Positions 15,314-24,091 of a DNA stretch of 47,830 nt are shown here, piece after piece (position 1 is the first letter of the stretch; each line of letters opens with the position of its first letter). The translations under genes and the position numbers were made by a program. This DNA is from Pseudomonadota bacterium (lineage in GTDB: Bacteria > Desulfobacterota > Syntrophobacteria > Syntrophobacterales > Syntrophobacteraceae). The DNA lies in NCBI GenBank assembly GCA_023442755.1, contig JAEZXS010000138.1:1-47830 (forward strand). Reading direction: 5' to 3'. Below the pieces are notes generated by a model that made no database searches, had not been told where the DNA came from, and saw nothing but the letters and a program-made list of their open reading frames with translations.

Positions 15314-16549
15314 CTACGCTTTTAGCAGCGCCCAGGACAGCAGGGGAAAGTCAGGAATCTTCACCGCAACCTTTTCCCCTTCCGGGACGAACGATGTGTC
15401 CGGGCCCTGTAAAATATAGGCAAAGCCGCTTCTGAGCTGAGGCAGTCTCGAACAGGCAGGTACGGTATTGCCGGGAATGAACGCCGGTTCACCCGCATGG
15501 GAAAACATGCCATAAAAAGCGTGGTAAAACCCCTGCTTCTTCTTCACTCCGGCAGTAATGCGTGCGTCGAAAGCGAACTGCCCGGCCAGTCGGACTCCCT
15601 GGAAAACCCGGAGCATCGGAGCGGCAATCTCTTCATACACAACCTGCGAGGCCCACGGATTTCCCGGAAGGCCGAGAAAAATGCGGCCGGCTCCTGCGCC
15701 CAGTGCGCTCCCCTTTCCGGGCGAAACGTTGAGACCTTCGAACTGCGCGGTTACCCCGAGCCTTCGCCATGTCTCCAGTATGAAATCCCGGCTTCCCTTC
15801 CCCAGTCCGCCCGTCGTGATGACAAGGTCGGCCTTCACCCGCTCCAGGCGCGAATAGATAACATCAGGATTATCCGGCGCAATGCCGAGCTGAACGGGCG
15901 TACCGCCCCCGATAGTTACAAGATTTGCGAGTAAATGGCAATTGTTGCAAAAAACGATCGGGCCTCCCGACTCACCGCCGAGCTGGCGCAGCTCATCTCC
16001 CGTCGAAAGGACAGCAACTCGGGGCTTTCTGTAGACGTTGATCCTGTCAGCGCCCGCTGCCGCTATCACCGCGAGCCTCGTCGGGGTGAGAACGTCTCCT
16101 TCTTCCGCCAGGAGTTCTCCTCTTGCGGCATCGCTGCCCGGCAAAATCACTCCCTTTTCCGGCGCAAGCGGTCTATTCAGCACCAGGCGGTTTCCCCGCG
16201 TCGAAACGTCCTCCAGGGGGACTACCGCGTCGGCGCCTGCCGGAAGCACTGCTCCGGTCATGATTCGAAAGCAGGTTCCCGCCGTGGCCGGAGACGGTGC
16301 GAGCTTCCCCGCGGTGACCTCCACGGGCAGAATATCCAGGGTGACCGGCGTGTTCGGGGAGGCCCCCGCCGAGTCGCTGCTCCTGAGCGCAAATCCGTCC
16401 CACTTGGAGCGGAACTCATCGGGGATGTTTATGCCTGCCCTGAAAGGATATGCCAGTACGCGGCCCAAGGCCGAATCCAGGTCGACTGCCTCGACCTCCA
16501 GCCGCGAGGCGAGCCCTGATGCTATCTTTGCGGCGTCTCTCAGGTCCAT
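15314..16549 (-). CDS. moeA: Molybdopterin molybdenumtransferase MoeA
   Basis: A 411-residue cytosolic enzyme that inserts molybdate into adenylylated molybdopterin. Visible landmarks are the SKWDGFAL segment (usually S-x-M/R-D-G-Y/F-A), RIMTGAVLPAGADAVVPLED, the MoCF_biosynth block VAVLSTGDEL, TTGGLGKGSRDF, and LNVSPGKGSALG with GLPGNPWAS. The last proline of the usual PGKP is glycine here (PGKG), a small departure. Domains I-III and the C-terminal beta domain are complete. The gene start overlaps the mobA end by ten bases, so the mobB-mobA-moeA genes form one operon. Confidence 0.93.
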   Translation of the reverse strand: MDLRDAAKIASGLASRLEVEAVDLDSALGRVLAYPFRAGINIPDEFRSKWDGFALRSSDSAGASPNTPVTLDILPVEVTAGKLAPSPATAGTCFRIMTGAVLPAGADAVVPLEDVSTRGNRLVLNRPLAPEKGVILPGSDAARGELLAEEGDVLTPTRLAVIAAAGADRINVYRKPRVAVLSTGDELRQLGGESGGPIVFCNNCHLLANLVTIGGGTPVQLGIAPDNPDVIYSRLERVKADLVITTGGLGKGSRDFILETWRRLGVTAQFEGLNVSPGKGSALGAGAGRIFLGLPGNPWASQVVYEEIAAPMLRVFQGVRLAGQFAFDARITAGVKKKQGFYHAFYGMFSHAGEPAFIPGNTVPACSRLPQLRSGFAYILQGPDTSFVPEGEKVAVKIPDFPLLSWALLKA

Positions 16550-17118
16550 CGAAGGTTAGCCAAGTCTTCAGGGGTGTTCACGTTTTTGAAGCTCAGACCG
16601 TCCGGGTCGACCTTGCGCCACTCTTCCTCCCGGATGCTCCGCACCCTGGCGTGTTTGAAGAACTCGGTTATCTTGCGCTCACCCGGTTTTGCGAGCTGTC
16701 GGGAGATGTGAGGGGCGCAGCGCCGATTGTAGAGCGCGAACAGAGGTTCGTAGTACTCGCCCACCCGGGGGACGACGATATCGTAGCCTTCCCTCTGCCC
16801 GACCATGAACGACCCGAGGCCGGATACGCAAAAGGGCATATCGGTTGCCTTTACGAAGACCCATTCGTCTATGCTGAACATAAGGGCCGTATAGATGCCG
16901 CCAAGGGGACCCTGGCGCGGCATCACGTCCTGTACCAGGGTAAAGCCCAAATCCATATAAGGTGAAATCTCGTTCACGACCACCATGACGGGGTCGCAGA
17001 ACGGGCGCAGCGATTCCACCGCCCGTTCGATGAACCGCTTCCCGTCCAACATCTCCAGTGCTTTGTTTTTGCCGAACCGGATACTTCTGCCGCCGGCCAG
17101 AACAGCACCCGTTACCAA
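16540..17118 (-). CDS. mobA: Molybdenum cofactor guanylyltransferase MobA
   Basis: A 192-residue nucleotidyltransferase that links GMP to molybdopterin to give the guanine dinucleotide cofactor used by DMSO-reductase-type enzymes such as formate dehydrogenases. The GTP loop is LAGGRSIRFGKNKAL (residues 7-21), followed by QGPLGGIYTAL and the metal-binding KATDMPF. It starts with TTG one base after the mobB stop, with a GGGGG ribosome site in the mobB end, and overlaps moeA at the other side. Confidence 0.92.
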   Translation of the reverse strand: MVTGAVLAGGRSIRFGKNKALEMLDGKRFIERAVESLRPFCDPVMVVVNEISPYMDLGFTLVQDVMPRQGPLGGIYTALMFSIDEWVFVKATDMPFCVSGLGSFMVGQREGYDIVVPRVGEYYEPLFALYNRRCAPHISRQLAKPGERKITEFFKHARVRSIREEEWRKVDPDGLSFKNVNTPEDLANLRWT

Positions 17119-17119
17119 A

Positions 17120-17776
17120 TCAGTCGCCCCCCAGGCGGATGTGGATCGTGATGGTCTCGGGTTTTTCCCAGCCGCGCAGGGAGGAAAGCATCCCGACGAT
17201 TCCGCCTACAACAAAATCCCGAACGAAGTCCTTCATCGGGAGCTGTTTGCCGTCGAGTTGCACCAGGGCCGAAGGCTCTTTCCGCCCCTGGAGGTAGCGG
17301 GTTTCGATAAAGTCGGCAACCCCGGAGACGGCGGAGAAGGAAAATTTCGGCACCTGAGCTTCCACGGGATCGTCGGTCACCAAGGCGACCAGGTTGTCGC
17401 TCGGGCCGCATATCGGCTGCGGCTCCACCTCGGTGCGGAACACCTCGATTTTGGGGAACCGCGCCCTCTTGAACCCTTCCGTGATCAGGATATGCTCTTT
17501 CCAGAAAAGACGCGCGGCGATTTCCGCAAGGTCCAGCTCCGCATCGGTCTGCCGAATCGTGGCGATCTGGGCGGGAGAGGAAATGGCCACCGTCATGGCC
17601 CCTGCCTTTTTGAGCCTCCAGGTATCCTTGCCCTCCCGGTCCATCTCGAAGCCGTGTGCATCGTGCTTCAACGCGCCGACGCGGTAGCCTCTCCGCGCCA
17701 GTTCCGGAATGAGCTTTTCCAGGAAAGTAGTCTTGCCCGAGTCGGAAGCGCCCACTATCGAAATTATCGGGATCAT
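17120..17776 (-). CDS. mobB: Molybdopterin-guanine dinucleotide biosynthesis adapter MobB, C-terminally extended
   Basis: A 218-residue P-loop protein. Walker A is GASDSGKTTF (residues 8-17), followed by VGALKHDAHGFEMDREGKDTWR and the EHILITEGFKRARFPKIEVF block typical of MobB, which is thought to help MobA deliver GTP. About 50 residues are added to the usual length (VQLDGKQLPMKDFVRDFV...IVGMLSSLRG), a separate small domain. The start is set to 17776, where AAGGAGAGG lies about ten bases upstream; the frame runs 33 codons further without a better site. First gene of the cofactor operon. Confidence 0.9.
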   Translation of the reverse strand: MIPIISIVGASDSGKTTFLEKLIPELARRGYRVGALKHDAHGFEMDREGKDTWRLKKAGAMTVAISSPAQIATIRQTDAELDLAEIAARLFWKEHILITEGFKRARFPKIEVFRTEVEPQPICGPSDNLVALVTDDPVEAQVPKFSFSAVSGVADFIETRYLQGRKEPSALVQLDGKQLPMKDFVRDFVVGGIVGMLSSLRGWEKPETITIHIRLGGD

Positions 17777-17921
17777 GAAACCGCCTCTCCTTCCAGCAGT
17801 AAATTCGTTATCCAAGAGTGTAAGTCCGGCTGCCCGGCGCTGGTGGATTTGTGCGTTCCGCAGGCTTGAAAGCATCGCTTGTGTCAGATAAAACTATCTC
17901 ACAGCTTTCCCGCAGTGTCAA

Positions 17922-18194
17922 TCAACCCTCCCTGGGAGGATTGAGAAGCACAAGGACCTGTTCGAGCCGTTTGTTCTGCTCCAGTGTGGCGGCCGCAATT
18001 TCGTCGAGAATCCGTCCCGGCTGTTCCTGCCCGGCTTCACGGGCCCGGTCGGCCCACTGCCGGTAGGACCTGGCATGTTCTTCATTGTGGCTGATCCAGT
18101 GCTCGGTCATCTTTCTCAGTTTTTCCATTTCGGAGACCGCCGGTCCGCTTTCGGCCCCATGGTGATGCGCATGTTCGTGGTTCTTTTCGTGCAT
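17922..18194 (-). CDS. Small His-rich protein, probably metal-binding
   Basis: A 90-residue protein with a histidine cluster at the N-terminus (HEKNHEHAHHHG) followed by a helical, charged body (EMEKLRKMTEHWISHNEEHARSYRQWADRAREAG). CGGAG lies about seven bases before the ATG. Similar His-rich helical proteins occur in anaerobes and are assumed to bind or store nickel, zinc or another metal. It is divergent from lgt. The function is inferred only from composition. Confidence 0.68.
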   Translation of the reverse strand: MHEKNHEHAHHHGAESGPAVSEMEKLRKMTEHWISHNEEHARSYRQWADRAREAGQEQPGRILDEIAAATLEQNKRLEQVLVLLNPPREG

Positions 18195-18268
18195 TCGTTC
18201 ACTCCGTGTGCGATTGACCGCAGTAAAGCAAATATGGTAGCTTGCGTCCCAAAAAGGAGCTTTACTAC

Positions 18269-19072
18269 ATGATTCCCTATCCCAATATCAATCCGGACCT
18301 TTTCACGATCGGCCCCGTTCGCGTGAGATGGTACGGCGTGATGTACGTACTCGGCTTTATCGCCTCCTATTTTCTGATTCAGAAACAAAAACGCGCCCGG
18401 GAGATCGGTTTGATAGGCACGGTCGCCCAGGACCTTATCTTCTACCTGGCGATCGGGGTTATCGTCGGTGGGCGGCTCGGATACATTCTGTTCTATGAAT
18501 ATAACGATTTCGGCGCCTACATCAAAAATCCGCTCGAAATAATCGCCACCTGGCATGGCGGCATGTCGTTCCACGGCGGTCTGATAGCCTGCGTGATCGC
18601 CGGATGGCTTTTTGCGCGGAAGAAAAACATCCCCTTCGCCGCCCTGGCCGACTGCACGATCGTGACCGCCCCGATAGGACTCGGGCTCGGGCGCCTGGGG
18701 AATTTCATAAACGGAGAACTGCTCGGCCGGGCCTCGAACCTTCCCTGGGCGATGATCTTCCCCGACGGAGGTCCGATTCCGCGCCATCCGAGCCAGCTCT
18801 ATGAAGTCCTTGCCGAGGGCGTGCTGCTGTTTATCATCATGTGGACGCTTCGGAAGCGGCCATTCAAAGACGGGATGATGGTCGTCTTTTTCCTGCTCTT
18901 TTACGGTATTTTCCGGTTCATCATCGAATTTTTCAAGGAGCCCGATCCGCAGCTGGGATTTTTACTCGGCTATTTTACAATGGGGCAACTGCTCTGTATA
19001 GCAATGATTGCCGCAGCCGGCCTGCTTGCACTTTTCCTGAACAGAAATAAACGGCCTGCCATGCAGAGCTGA
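18269..19072 (+). CDS. lgt: Prolipoprotein diacylglyceryl transferase
   Basis: A 267-residue inner-membrane enzyme that moves diacylglycerol from phosphatidylglycerol to the lipobox cysteine of prolipoproteins. The signature GLGRLGNFINGELLGR is complete, with the upstream ATWHGGMSFHGG segment and RHPSQLYE. About seven membrane helices are visible. The start at 18269 (MIPYPNINPDLFTIG) is chosen because AAGGAG lies ten bases upstream; the frame extends nine codons further. The lipoprotein-type NrfA in this window would be one of its clients. Confidence 0.94.
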   Translation: MIPYPNINPDLFTIGPVRVRWYGVMYVLGFIASYFLIQKQKRAREIGLIGTVAQDLIFYLAIGVIVGGRLGYILFYEYNDFGAYIKNPLEIIATWHGGMSFHGGLIACVIAGWLFARKKNIPFAALADCTIVTAPIGLGLGRLGNFINGELLGRASNLPWAMIFPDGGPIPRHPSQLYEVLAEGVLLFIIMWTLRKRPFKDGMMVVFFLLFYGIFRFIIEFFKEPDPQLGFLLGYFTMGQLLCIAMIAAAGLLALFLNRNKRPAMQS

Positions 19073-19085
19073 AAACCCCCGGAGA

Positions 19086-19119
19086 CTTTAACGGCCGAGG
19101 GCGGCCCCGGCCGTTAAAG
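19086..19119 (+). terminator. Perfect 12-base inverted repeat between lgt and the CoA-transferase/GNAT gene
   Basis: CTTTAACGGCCG and CGGCCGTTAAAG are exact complements around a ten-base loop. There is no T-run, and the hairpin lies 28 bases before the next start codon. It may terminate lgt transcription or act on the downstream gene. Confidence 0.5.
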
Positions 19120-19147
19120 CGGTGCACACCAGTTCGAGGGAACCTGG

Positions 19148-21085
19148 ATGAAAAATGTTTCCACCCAGGAGCGTTCGCGGCCGGAACCGATCGTATCGAT
19201 TCGCGACTGGCGCTCGCTGTACAACAACAAGCTGACCACGGCTGAAAAAGCGCTCAGGGTCATCAGGAGCGGAGATCGGGTCTTCATCGGCTCCGGGTGC
19301 AGCGAGCCGCAGCACCTGGCCCAGCGGCTCGAAGAGATCATCCCCTATCTCGCCGACCTCGAAATCCTCCATATTCTCAGCGTGGGCAAGACCCGTTACA
19401 CGGAGGCCGGCTTCGACCGATGCCGGCTGAAATCCTTTTTCGTTGCGGCTGCAAGCCGTGAGGCCGTTGCAGAGGGCCGCGCCGACTACACCCCCGTAAA
19501 CCTCGTGGACATCCCGGTGCTGTTCCGTTCCGGGGCCATGCCCATCGATATCGCCCTGATCCAGATATCGCCCCCTGACGAACACGGGTTCTGCTCCTAC
19601 GGCATCGCCGTGGATATCGTCAAGACTGCGGCGGAAACCGCGAAGTACGTCATCGCGCAGGTGAACCCGCGCATGCCGCGCACCCTGGGCGATTCGTTCA
19701 TCCATGTGAGTGCGATCGATGCCTTTGTCGAGTACGAGGAACCGCTGCTCGAGGTGGGGCTTCCTCTCATGAACCCCATAGCCACGGATATCGGCAGGCA
19801 CGTTGCGGGCCTGGTCGAAGACGGATCGACGATCCGAGTGGGGGTCGGCAGCATCTCGACGGCGGCCCTCTATGCGCTTGAGAGCAAAAACGACCTGGGC
19901 GTGCATGCGGATATGCTCACCGACGCCTACCTGCACCTCGTAAAACGCGGCGTCATTACGAACGCCCGCAAAACGCTCCATCCCGGCAAGATCATAACCA
20001 GCTTTTGTCTTGGAACGAGAGAACTGTACGATTTTGTAGACAACAACCCCATGGTCGCCTTCTACCCGATCGAATATACGAACGACTACCTGGTGATTTC
20101 CGAAAACAACATGATGGTCTCCATAAACTCCGGCCTGGAAGTAGACCTGACAGGCCAGGTCTGTTCGGATTCCTTGGGATACGAGATTTACAGCGGGGTT
20201 GGCGGAGCGATCGATTTCCTGCGCGGATCGCGGACATCCCAGCGGGGAAAGGCCATCATGGTGCTTCCGGCAACCACGATGGACGGGAGCAAGTCCAGGA
20301 TCGTGCCCGCCCTGACGGAAGGCGCGGGCGTGGTCATGACGCGCGGGGGCGTTCAGTATGTCGTGACCGAATACGGCGCCGTAAATCTCCACGGGAAAAG
20401 CATTCGGGAGCGCGCGCTGGAACTCATATCCATAGCTCATCCCGATTTCCGTGACGAACTGATGGAAGCCGCCCAGGAATTGCACTATGTCGAGCGGGAG
20501 CGCCGCCGGAAGGAAATCACCCGGGCAATCTACCCCTATGACTGGGAGCAGGTCCGGACATTCAACGGGGCTAACCGTATCTTCTTCCGGCCCGCCCGGG
20601 CGACGGACGAGCGCCCTCTCAAGGAATTTTTCTACTCGCTGCCCAAGGAGGAATCCTACATCCGGTTCCTGTCCTCCATGCGCGTTTTCCCTTTCTACGA
20701 CGTGAAGGCGATGGTGAATATCGACTACCACCGGGAAATGTGCGTCCTGGGGTTTTCGGGCGAGACGGGTTCCGAGCGCATTGTTGCGATAGGGCGCTAC
20801 TCGATGCTTGACGATGACGAAGAGATAAGCGCCGAGGTGGACTTTGCCGTACATCCCGACTATGGACGCGAGGGGATTGCGACTTTTTTGCTCCGCCATA
20901 TAGTAGACAAGGGCAGGACCAGGGGAATCCGAACCCTCGTCGCCTACATCTCCGCCGGCAACGAGCGCGTTTTCGGCGTTTTCCAGAAGCTGGGGTATGT
21001 GATCGAAAGCTCGCTGGTAGGCGGGGTCTACGAGATCAGGGTTCGGCTCGATCAGCCGTCCCAAACCTGCAGGCTCCTGACCTGA
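19148..21085 (+). CDS. Acetyl-CoA hydrolase/transferase fused to a GNAT acetyltransferase
   Basis: A 645-residue two-domain protein. Residues 20-465 form a family I CoA-transferase of the 4-hydroxybutyrate/acetate type (IFIGSG-like entry VFIGSGCSEP, ISPPDEHGFCSYG, the glycine-rich YSGVGGAIDFLRG, VVTEYGAVNLHGKS). Residues 478-635 are a GNAT domain with motif A VHPDYGREGIATFLL (568-582). The position that holds the catalytic glutamate in the HSEM motif of 4-hydroxybutyrate CoA-transferase is Asp255 here (HADM). Fusions of this kind are known in anaerobes, and the GNAT half may acetylate a protein in response to acyl-CoA supply; this is inference. The ribosome site is GAGGGAA. A PD-(D/E)XK-like gene follows 16 bases later. 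Confidence 0.88.
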   Translation: MKNVSTQERSRPEPIVSIRDWRSLYNNKLTTAEKALRVIRSGDRVFIGSGCSEPQHLAQRLEEIIPYLADLEILHILSVGKTRYTEAGFDRCRLKSFFVAAASREAVAEGRADYTPVNLVDIPVLFRSGAMPIDIALIQISPPDEHGFCSYGIAVDIVKTAAETAKYVIAQVNPRMPRTLGDSFIHVSAIDAFVEYEEPLLEVGLPLMNPIATDIGRHVAGLVEDGSTIRVGVGSISTAALYALESKNDLGVHADMLTDAYLHLVKRGVITNARKTLHPGKIITSFCLGTRELYDFVDNNPMVAFYPIEYTNDYLVISENNMMVSINSGLEVDLTGQVCSDSLGYEIYSGVGGAIDFLRGSRTSQRGKAIMVLPATTMDGSKSRIVPALTEGAGVVMTRGGVQYVVTEYGAVNLHGKSIRERALELISIAHPDFRDELMEAAQELHYVERERRRKEITRAIYPYDWEQVRTFNGANRIFFRPARATDERPLKEFFYSLPKEESYIRFLSSMRVFPFYDVKAMVNIDYHREMCVLGFSGETGSERIVAIGRYSMLDDDEEISAEVDFAVHPDYGREGIATFLLRHIVDKGRTRGIRTLVAYISAGNERVFGVFQKLGYVIESSLVGGVYEIRVRLDQPSQTCRLLT

Positions 21086-21101
21086 TGGACGGACATCCCG
21101 G

Positions 21102-21983
21102 ATGGACCGGATCGAAAAACTCGAAAAAGAAATAGAGGAGTTGCGAGCCGAAATCGCCGGGCTGAAGCGTGAGGTTCAAACATTCTCCCGGGATGCCTTT
21201 ATAAATCCCGTCGAAATTGTACTGGCGCAGCAGGGCTTTCCCGTCCTTGCCCAGGGTGACCGTTCCCAGCTCATTTTCCCTCCCGATATTTCTTCCGGCG
21301 GCCTGAACCGCTTCTACGAACTCATGCGCCGCTATTCCTTCCGCCTCTTTGTGCGCGACCTGATCCAGTTCCCCGAAGGAAGCGAAACAAGGACCCTCAC
21401 GCGCTATTGCTCCCTCAAGACGGTAAGATCGTACATGTCGGCCCTTGCGGAGCAGGGGATCGTATCGGTCGATGAAGGCGGATACAAGCTGCTCAGGCAG
21501 GTGCCGAGCTTCGGCCCCACGCTCGAGTGGTTCGTATGTGAGATTTTCCGGCGCGAATTCCTTGCGCCCGCCGTTTTCAACGTTCGCCTGCACAATACCC
21601 GGCATGGCGGCGACTACGATGTGATTGCCCTGCCTGCAGGGTACCTGGTTTACGTGGAAGTGAAATCCTCGCCTCCGCGCGGAGTCGAGCAGGAAGCGGT
21701 GAACGCCTTTCTCGGGCGGGTTCGCGACCTGCAGCCCCACGTCTCCATCCTGTTTGTGGATACCGAGCTGCGCATGAGCGACAAGCTGGTCCCCCTGCTT
21801 TCGGAAGCTCTCAGCGGCGAAGGAAGAACCGGACCGGAGTGGGCCGTATCACGGCTGGTAAACGAAATCTTCCACGTCCGGCACTCTGTTTACGTCATCA
21901 ACAGCCGGAAGGGAGTCTACACCAACCTGCGGACCTGCTTCCGGGACTTTCTGCTGCGGGACAGGAGAGGTGGAAAAAACTGA
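21102..21983 (+). CDS. Protein with coiled coil, winged-helix-like region and PD-(D/E)XK-like nuclease fold
   Basis: A 293-residue protein. Residues 1-28 are a heptad coiled coil (KLEKEIEELRAEIAGLKREV). Residues 65-135 look like a winged helix (LKTVRSYMSALAEQGIVSVDEGGYKLLRQ). Residues 140-230 carry a PD-(D/E)XK pattern: GGDYDVIAL with Asp171/Asp173, then VYVEVKSSP with Glu186-x-Lys188. This suggests a DNA-binding or DNA-cutting protein, but the family is not one I can name. It follows the fusion gene by 16 bases and is probably co-transcribed. Its neighbour on the other side is an AbiE-type module on the opposite strand, which also contains such a fold. Confidence 0.7.
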   Translation: MDRIEKLEKEIEELRAEIAGLKREVQTFSRDAFINPVEIVLAQQGFPVLAQGDRSQLIFPPDISSGGLNRFYELMRRYSFRLFVRDLIQFPEGSETRTLTRYCSLKTVRSYMSALAEQGIVSVDEGGYKLLRQVPSFGPTLEWFVCEIFRREFLAPAVFNVRLHNTRHGGDYDVIALPAGYLVYVEVKSSPPRGVEQEAVNAFLGRVRDLQPHVSILFVDTELRMSDKLVPLLSEALSGEGRTGPEWAVSRLVNEIFHVRHSVYVINSRKGVYTNLRTCFRDFLLRDRRGGKN

Positions 21984-22010
21984 ACCGGTTGCCGTGCACG
22001 TTCAGGGTTT

Positions 22011-22807
22011 TCAAATGCCTGCTTTCTTCAGGATATAGCTCACGCGCTCATAAGCGTCTCTTTGCAGAATCGCTCGCGCTTCTGGATCGGCTGTTTCCTC
22101 GAACTCTGTGACGGATCGTGGCCCGAAATGATTCTCTGAAGCGAAGTGGTCGGCTATTTTTGTAAGTCCCTCTCTGACCAGCGAATGACCGATTTGTGAC
22201 TTCAATTGGCCGGCAAGCGCATCGAGTCCGCCCGGGTAGTTTCGGATACAATAATATATGTCCCAGGCGTCCTTTTCTTTCATGCGGTCATCGAGGGCCA
22301 TCCCTTTCATGACGAGGAAAGAGACAACTGAAGCAACTCGAATCCGAACGGAATCAACGGCGCCGTCCGGCAGTCGACCTTCAACGGTCACTTCCTGCGG
22401 ATTATGGAAAGCAATGTCACAGCCACGTACTTTTCTAGCAAGAACATCTTGCACACGCTGATGCCGATGCCCCTCTTTCGTGCCCTGATATTCCCCTGCA
22501 AGAAGATCTACCTGTACGGTTATGATTCTGTCTTCCAGCGCACATTTCGCATATAGCTGAATTGCGAATTCCCCTTCAGGCGATATCCTCTGCTTAGGAG
22601 TAGTTCCCGGATGGATTTATACCCTTCCTCCGGAAGGTGCCTGTGATCTATTGCCAAGTCCACATCAAGGCTTCCAATATGGCCGGGGAACAGGAGTTCG
22701 GGCACCCACCCTCCAATTATTACGAGATACTTCCGATACTCTCCCAAAAGATGCGCCAGCTCGATCATCACGGACCGGGCGGCCTGAACTCCTTCGACCG
22801 GGTGTCT
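22011..22807 (-). pseudogene. AbiEii-type nucleotidyltransferase toxin, frameshifted
   Basis: Two minus-strand reading frames together make one AbiEii-like protein. The first (22771-22520) has the nucleotidyltransferase core VIIGGWVPELLFP and GSLDVDLAID, then stops. The second (22454-22011) carries the C-terminal half; its frame can be read upstream through RIITVQVDLLAGEY into the first at about 22531-22545, which shows a single-base deletion or sequencing error. Coding-like sequence (YGDANRHPVEGVQAARS) also continues upstream of the first start codon at 22771 to about 22807, but stop codons in that frame leave no start. The product would have been the toxin of the AbiE pair. As it stands it is most likely inactive. 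Confidence 0.78.
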
Positions 22808-22814
22808 ATTCGCG

Positions 22815-23891
22815 TCACCATAACGGTTTTATCACCTCATCCAAAATAACCTGCGCGGCCTCTTCGCCACGACCTTTGATGCTGCACAGGTCCAGATAGG
22901 TCTGAATGGGAGAGCTGGCCCAGACAGTATTGACAGCTTTCATTCCATAGTAGACGCCTTTATCGTAAGGTATGAGCAACCTGACATTTGCCCCGCCGGG
23001 AACCTCTTTTAAGTTCATCAGTGTGGCTATAATCGACGGCGGACGGCTCACATAGGCCATGGTGCGTTGATACCGGACTGCCGGGGCCAGTCGCGCCGCA
23101 CCGGAAAATCCTGTAAAAGCATATTGAGTCTCGTTTTTGGCACACCATTCGGCAAGATCTGCTTCGAATTCGTAAGGGTCTTTAAGAGTGTAGAAATCTC
23201 GAACTTCATTCCTTTTGAAATCGTAGTTTGCGGCCCACTCAGACAAAAGTTCGATAGGTTTAATCAACCGAATTCTGCCATGTTCGGGTTCGATCCACTC
23301 GCGGTCACTCAGCATTCTCTTGACGTTTGAAACCTGCCCCAGGCTGACCTCTGCTTCGTCAGCCAGCTTTTGAAGGTTCCAGAACTCATGCGGGTTTGAG
23401 AGCAGGACCCTCAGAACCCGCTCTGCCCGGGGTGAATAGAGTGATCGAAGGTTCCGTTTTTGCGCGAAAAGATTTGGATTGCCTCTTCTCTCGATATAGA
23501 TATGGCCGAACGAGAGGGAGCAGTTTCCGCTAAGGTCAACATGACCGATCTTTTCCTGGGCGCAAATTTCCGCTCCTCTGGAGGAGACGAAGGGCGCGAC
23601 AAGGATGCCGTAAGTTCCGGGGGGAGCCGCGTAGCGGAATTTGAGCAACTGGTTTGCTGCCTCTCGAACCGACCGGGGTTCCCCATTGCTTTTCACCTCC
23701 GCAATAATATCCTGCTCCCCATAAGGCATGCCCAGTTTTATCCAGAGATCGGGATGCAGATGAACTGACTCGCGGTATCTGCGGATTTCAAGAATTTTGA
23801 TAAAAGGTATGTTTTCCAGGCAGGCCCGGACAGCATCTTCAGCTTTATCGATGAGTTCTTTTTCTGAAATCTTCACTTGAATACTCTCCAT
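22815..23891 (-). CDS. AbiEi-type antitoxin with N-terminal nuclease-like domain
   Basis: A 358-residue protein, longer than short AbiEi antitoxins. Residues 40-120 show a PD-(D/E)XK arrangement (HPD with Asp48, IIAEVKS with Glu65 and Lys67, then AANQLLKF with Gln81). Residues 150-215 form a winged helix (YSPRAERVLRVLL, LQKLADEAEVSLGQVSNVKRML). The rest matches the C-terminal AbiEi region (FYTLKDPYEFEADLAEW, RLLIPYDKGVYYG). In type IV AbiE systems this protein represses its own operon and neutralises the nucleotidyltransferase toxin made by the next gene. Here the downstream toxin gene is broken. The start codon sits inside a 12-base inverted repeat. Confidence 0.82.
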   Translation of the reverse strand: MESIQVKISEKELIDKAEDAVRACLENIPFIKILEIRRYRESVHLHPDLWIKLGMPYGEQDIIAEVKSNGEPRSVREAANQLLKFRYAAPPGTYGILVAPFVSSRGAEICAQEKIGHVDLSGNCSLSFGHIYIERRGNPNLFAQKRNLRSLYSPRAERVLRVLLSNPHEFWNLQKLADEAEVSLGQVSNVKRMLSDREWIEPEHGRIRLIKPIELLSEWAANYDFKRNEVRDFYTLKDPYEFEADLAEWCAKNETQYAFTGFSGAARLAPAVRYQRTMAYVSRPPSIIATLMNLKEVPGGANVRLLIPYDKGVYYGMKAVNTVWASSPIQTYLDLCSIKGRGEEAAQVILDEVIKPLW

Positions 23892-23941
23892 TTCACCTTT
23901 TGGTGAAATGGAGTATATCGCTGAAATTTACTCCATTACAA
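23886..23941 (-). promoter_or_regulatory. Promoter and operator-like hairpin of the AbiE module
   Basis: CTCCATTTCACC-TTTT-GGTGAAATGGAG (23886-23913) is a perfect 12-base inverted repeat covering the start codon and ribosome site. On the minus strand, TTGTAA (23941-23936) and TATACT (23917-23912) are spaced by 18 bases, so the repeat also reaches the -10 box. AbiEi proteins are known to bind inverted repeats at their own promoter. Confidence 0.6.
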
Positions 23942-24091
23942 ATGAATTTTCACTAGAAAGCGCTATTTCAACAAACGATGAAAATCGCAAATCGGGTGAA
24001 AAATGCTTTTATAAAATGGCGCGGTCCCGGGTCGGGAGCTTCCCGGCTACAGCAAAAGCATGTCCGAGCGTTGCTGTGACGGGAAGTTCCC

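Noticed and set aside
19088..21064. A 658-codon minus-strand frame
   Set aside because: Antisense shadow of the CoA-transferase/GNAT gene; composition is Arg/His/Gly-rich as in shadows.
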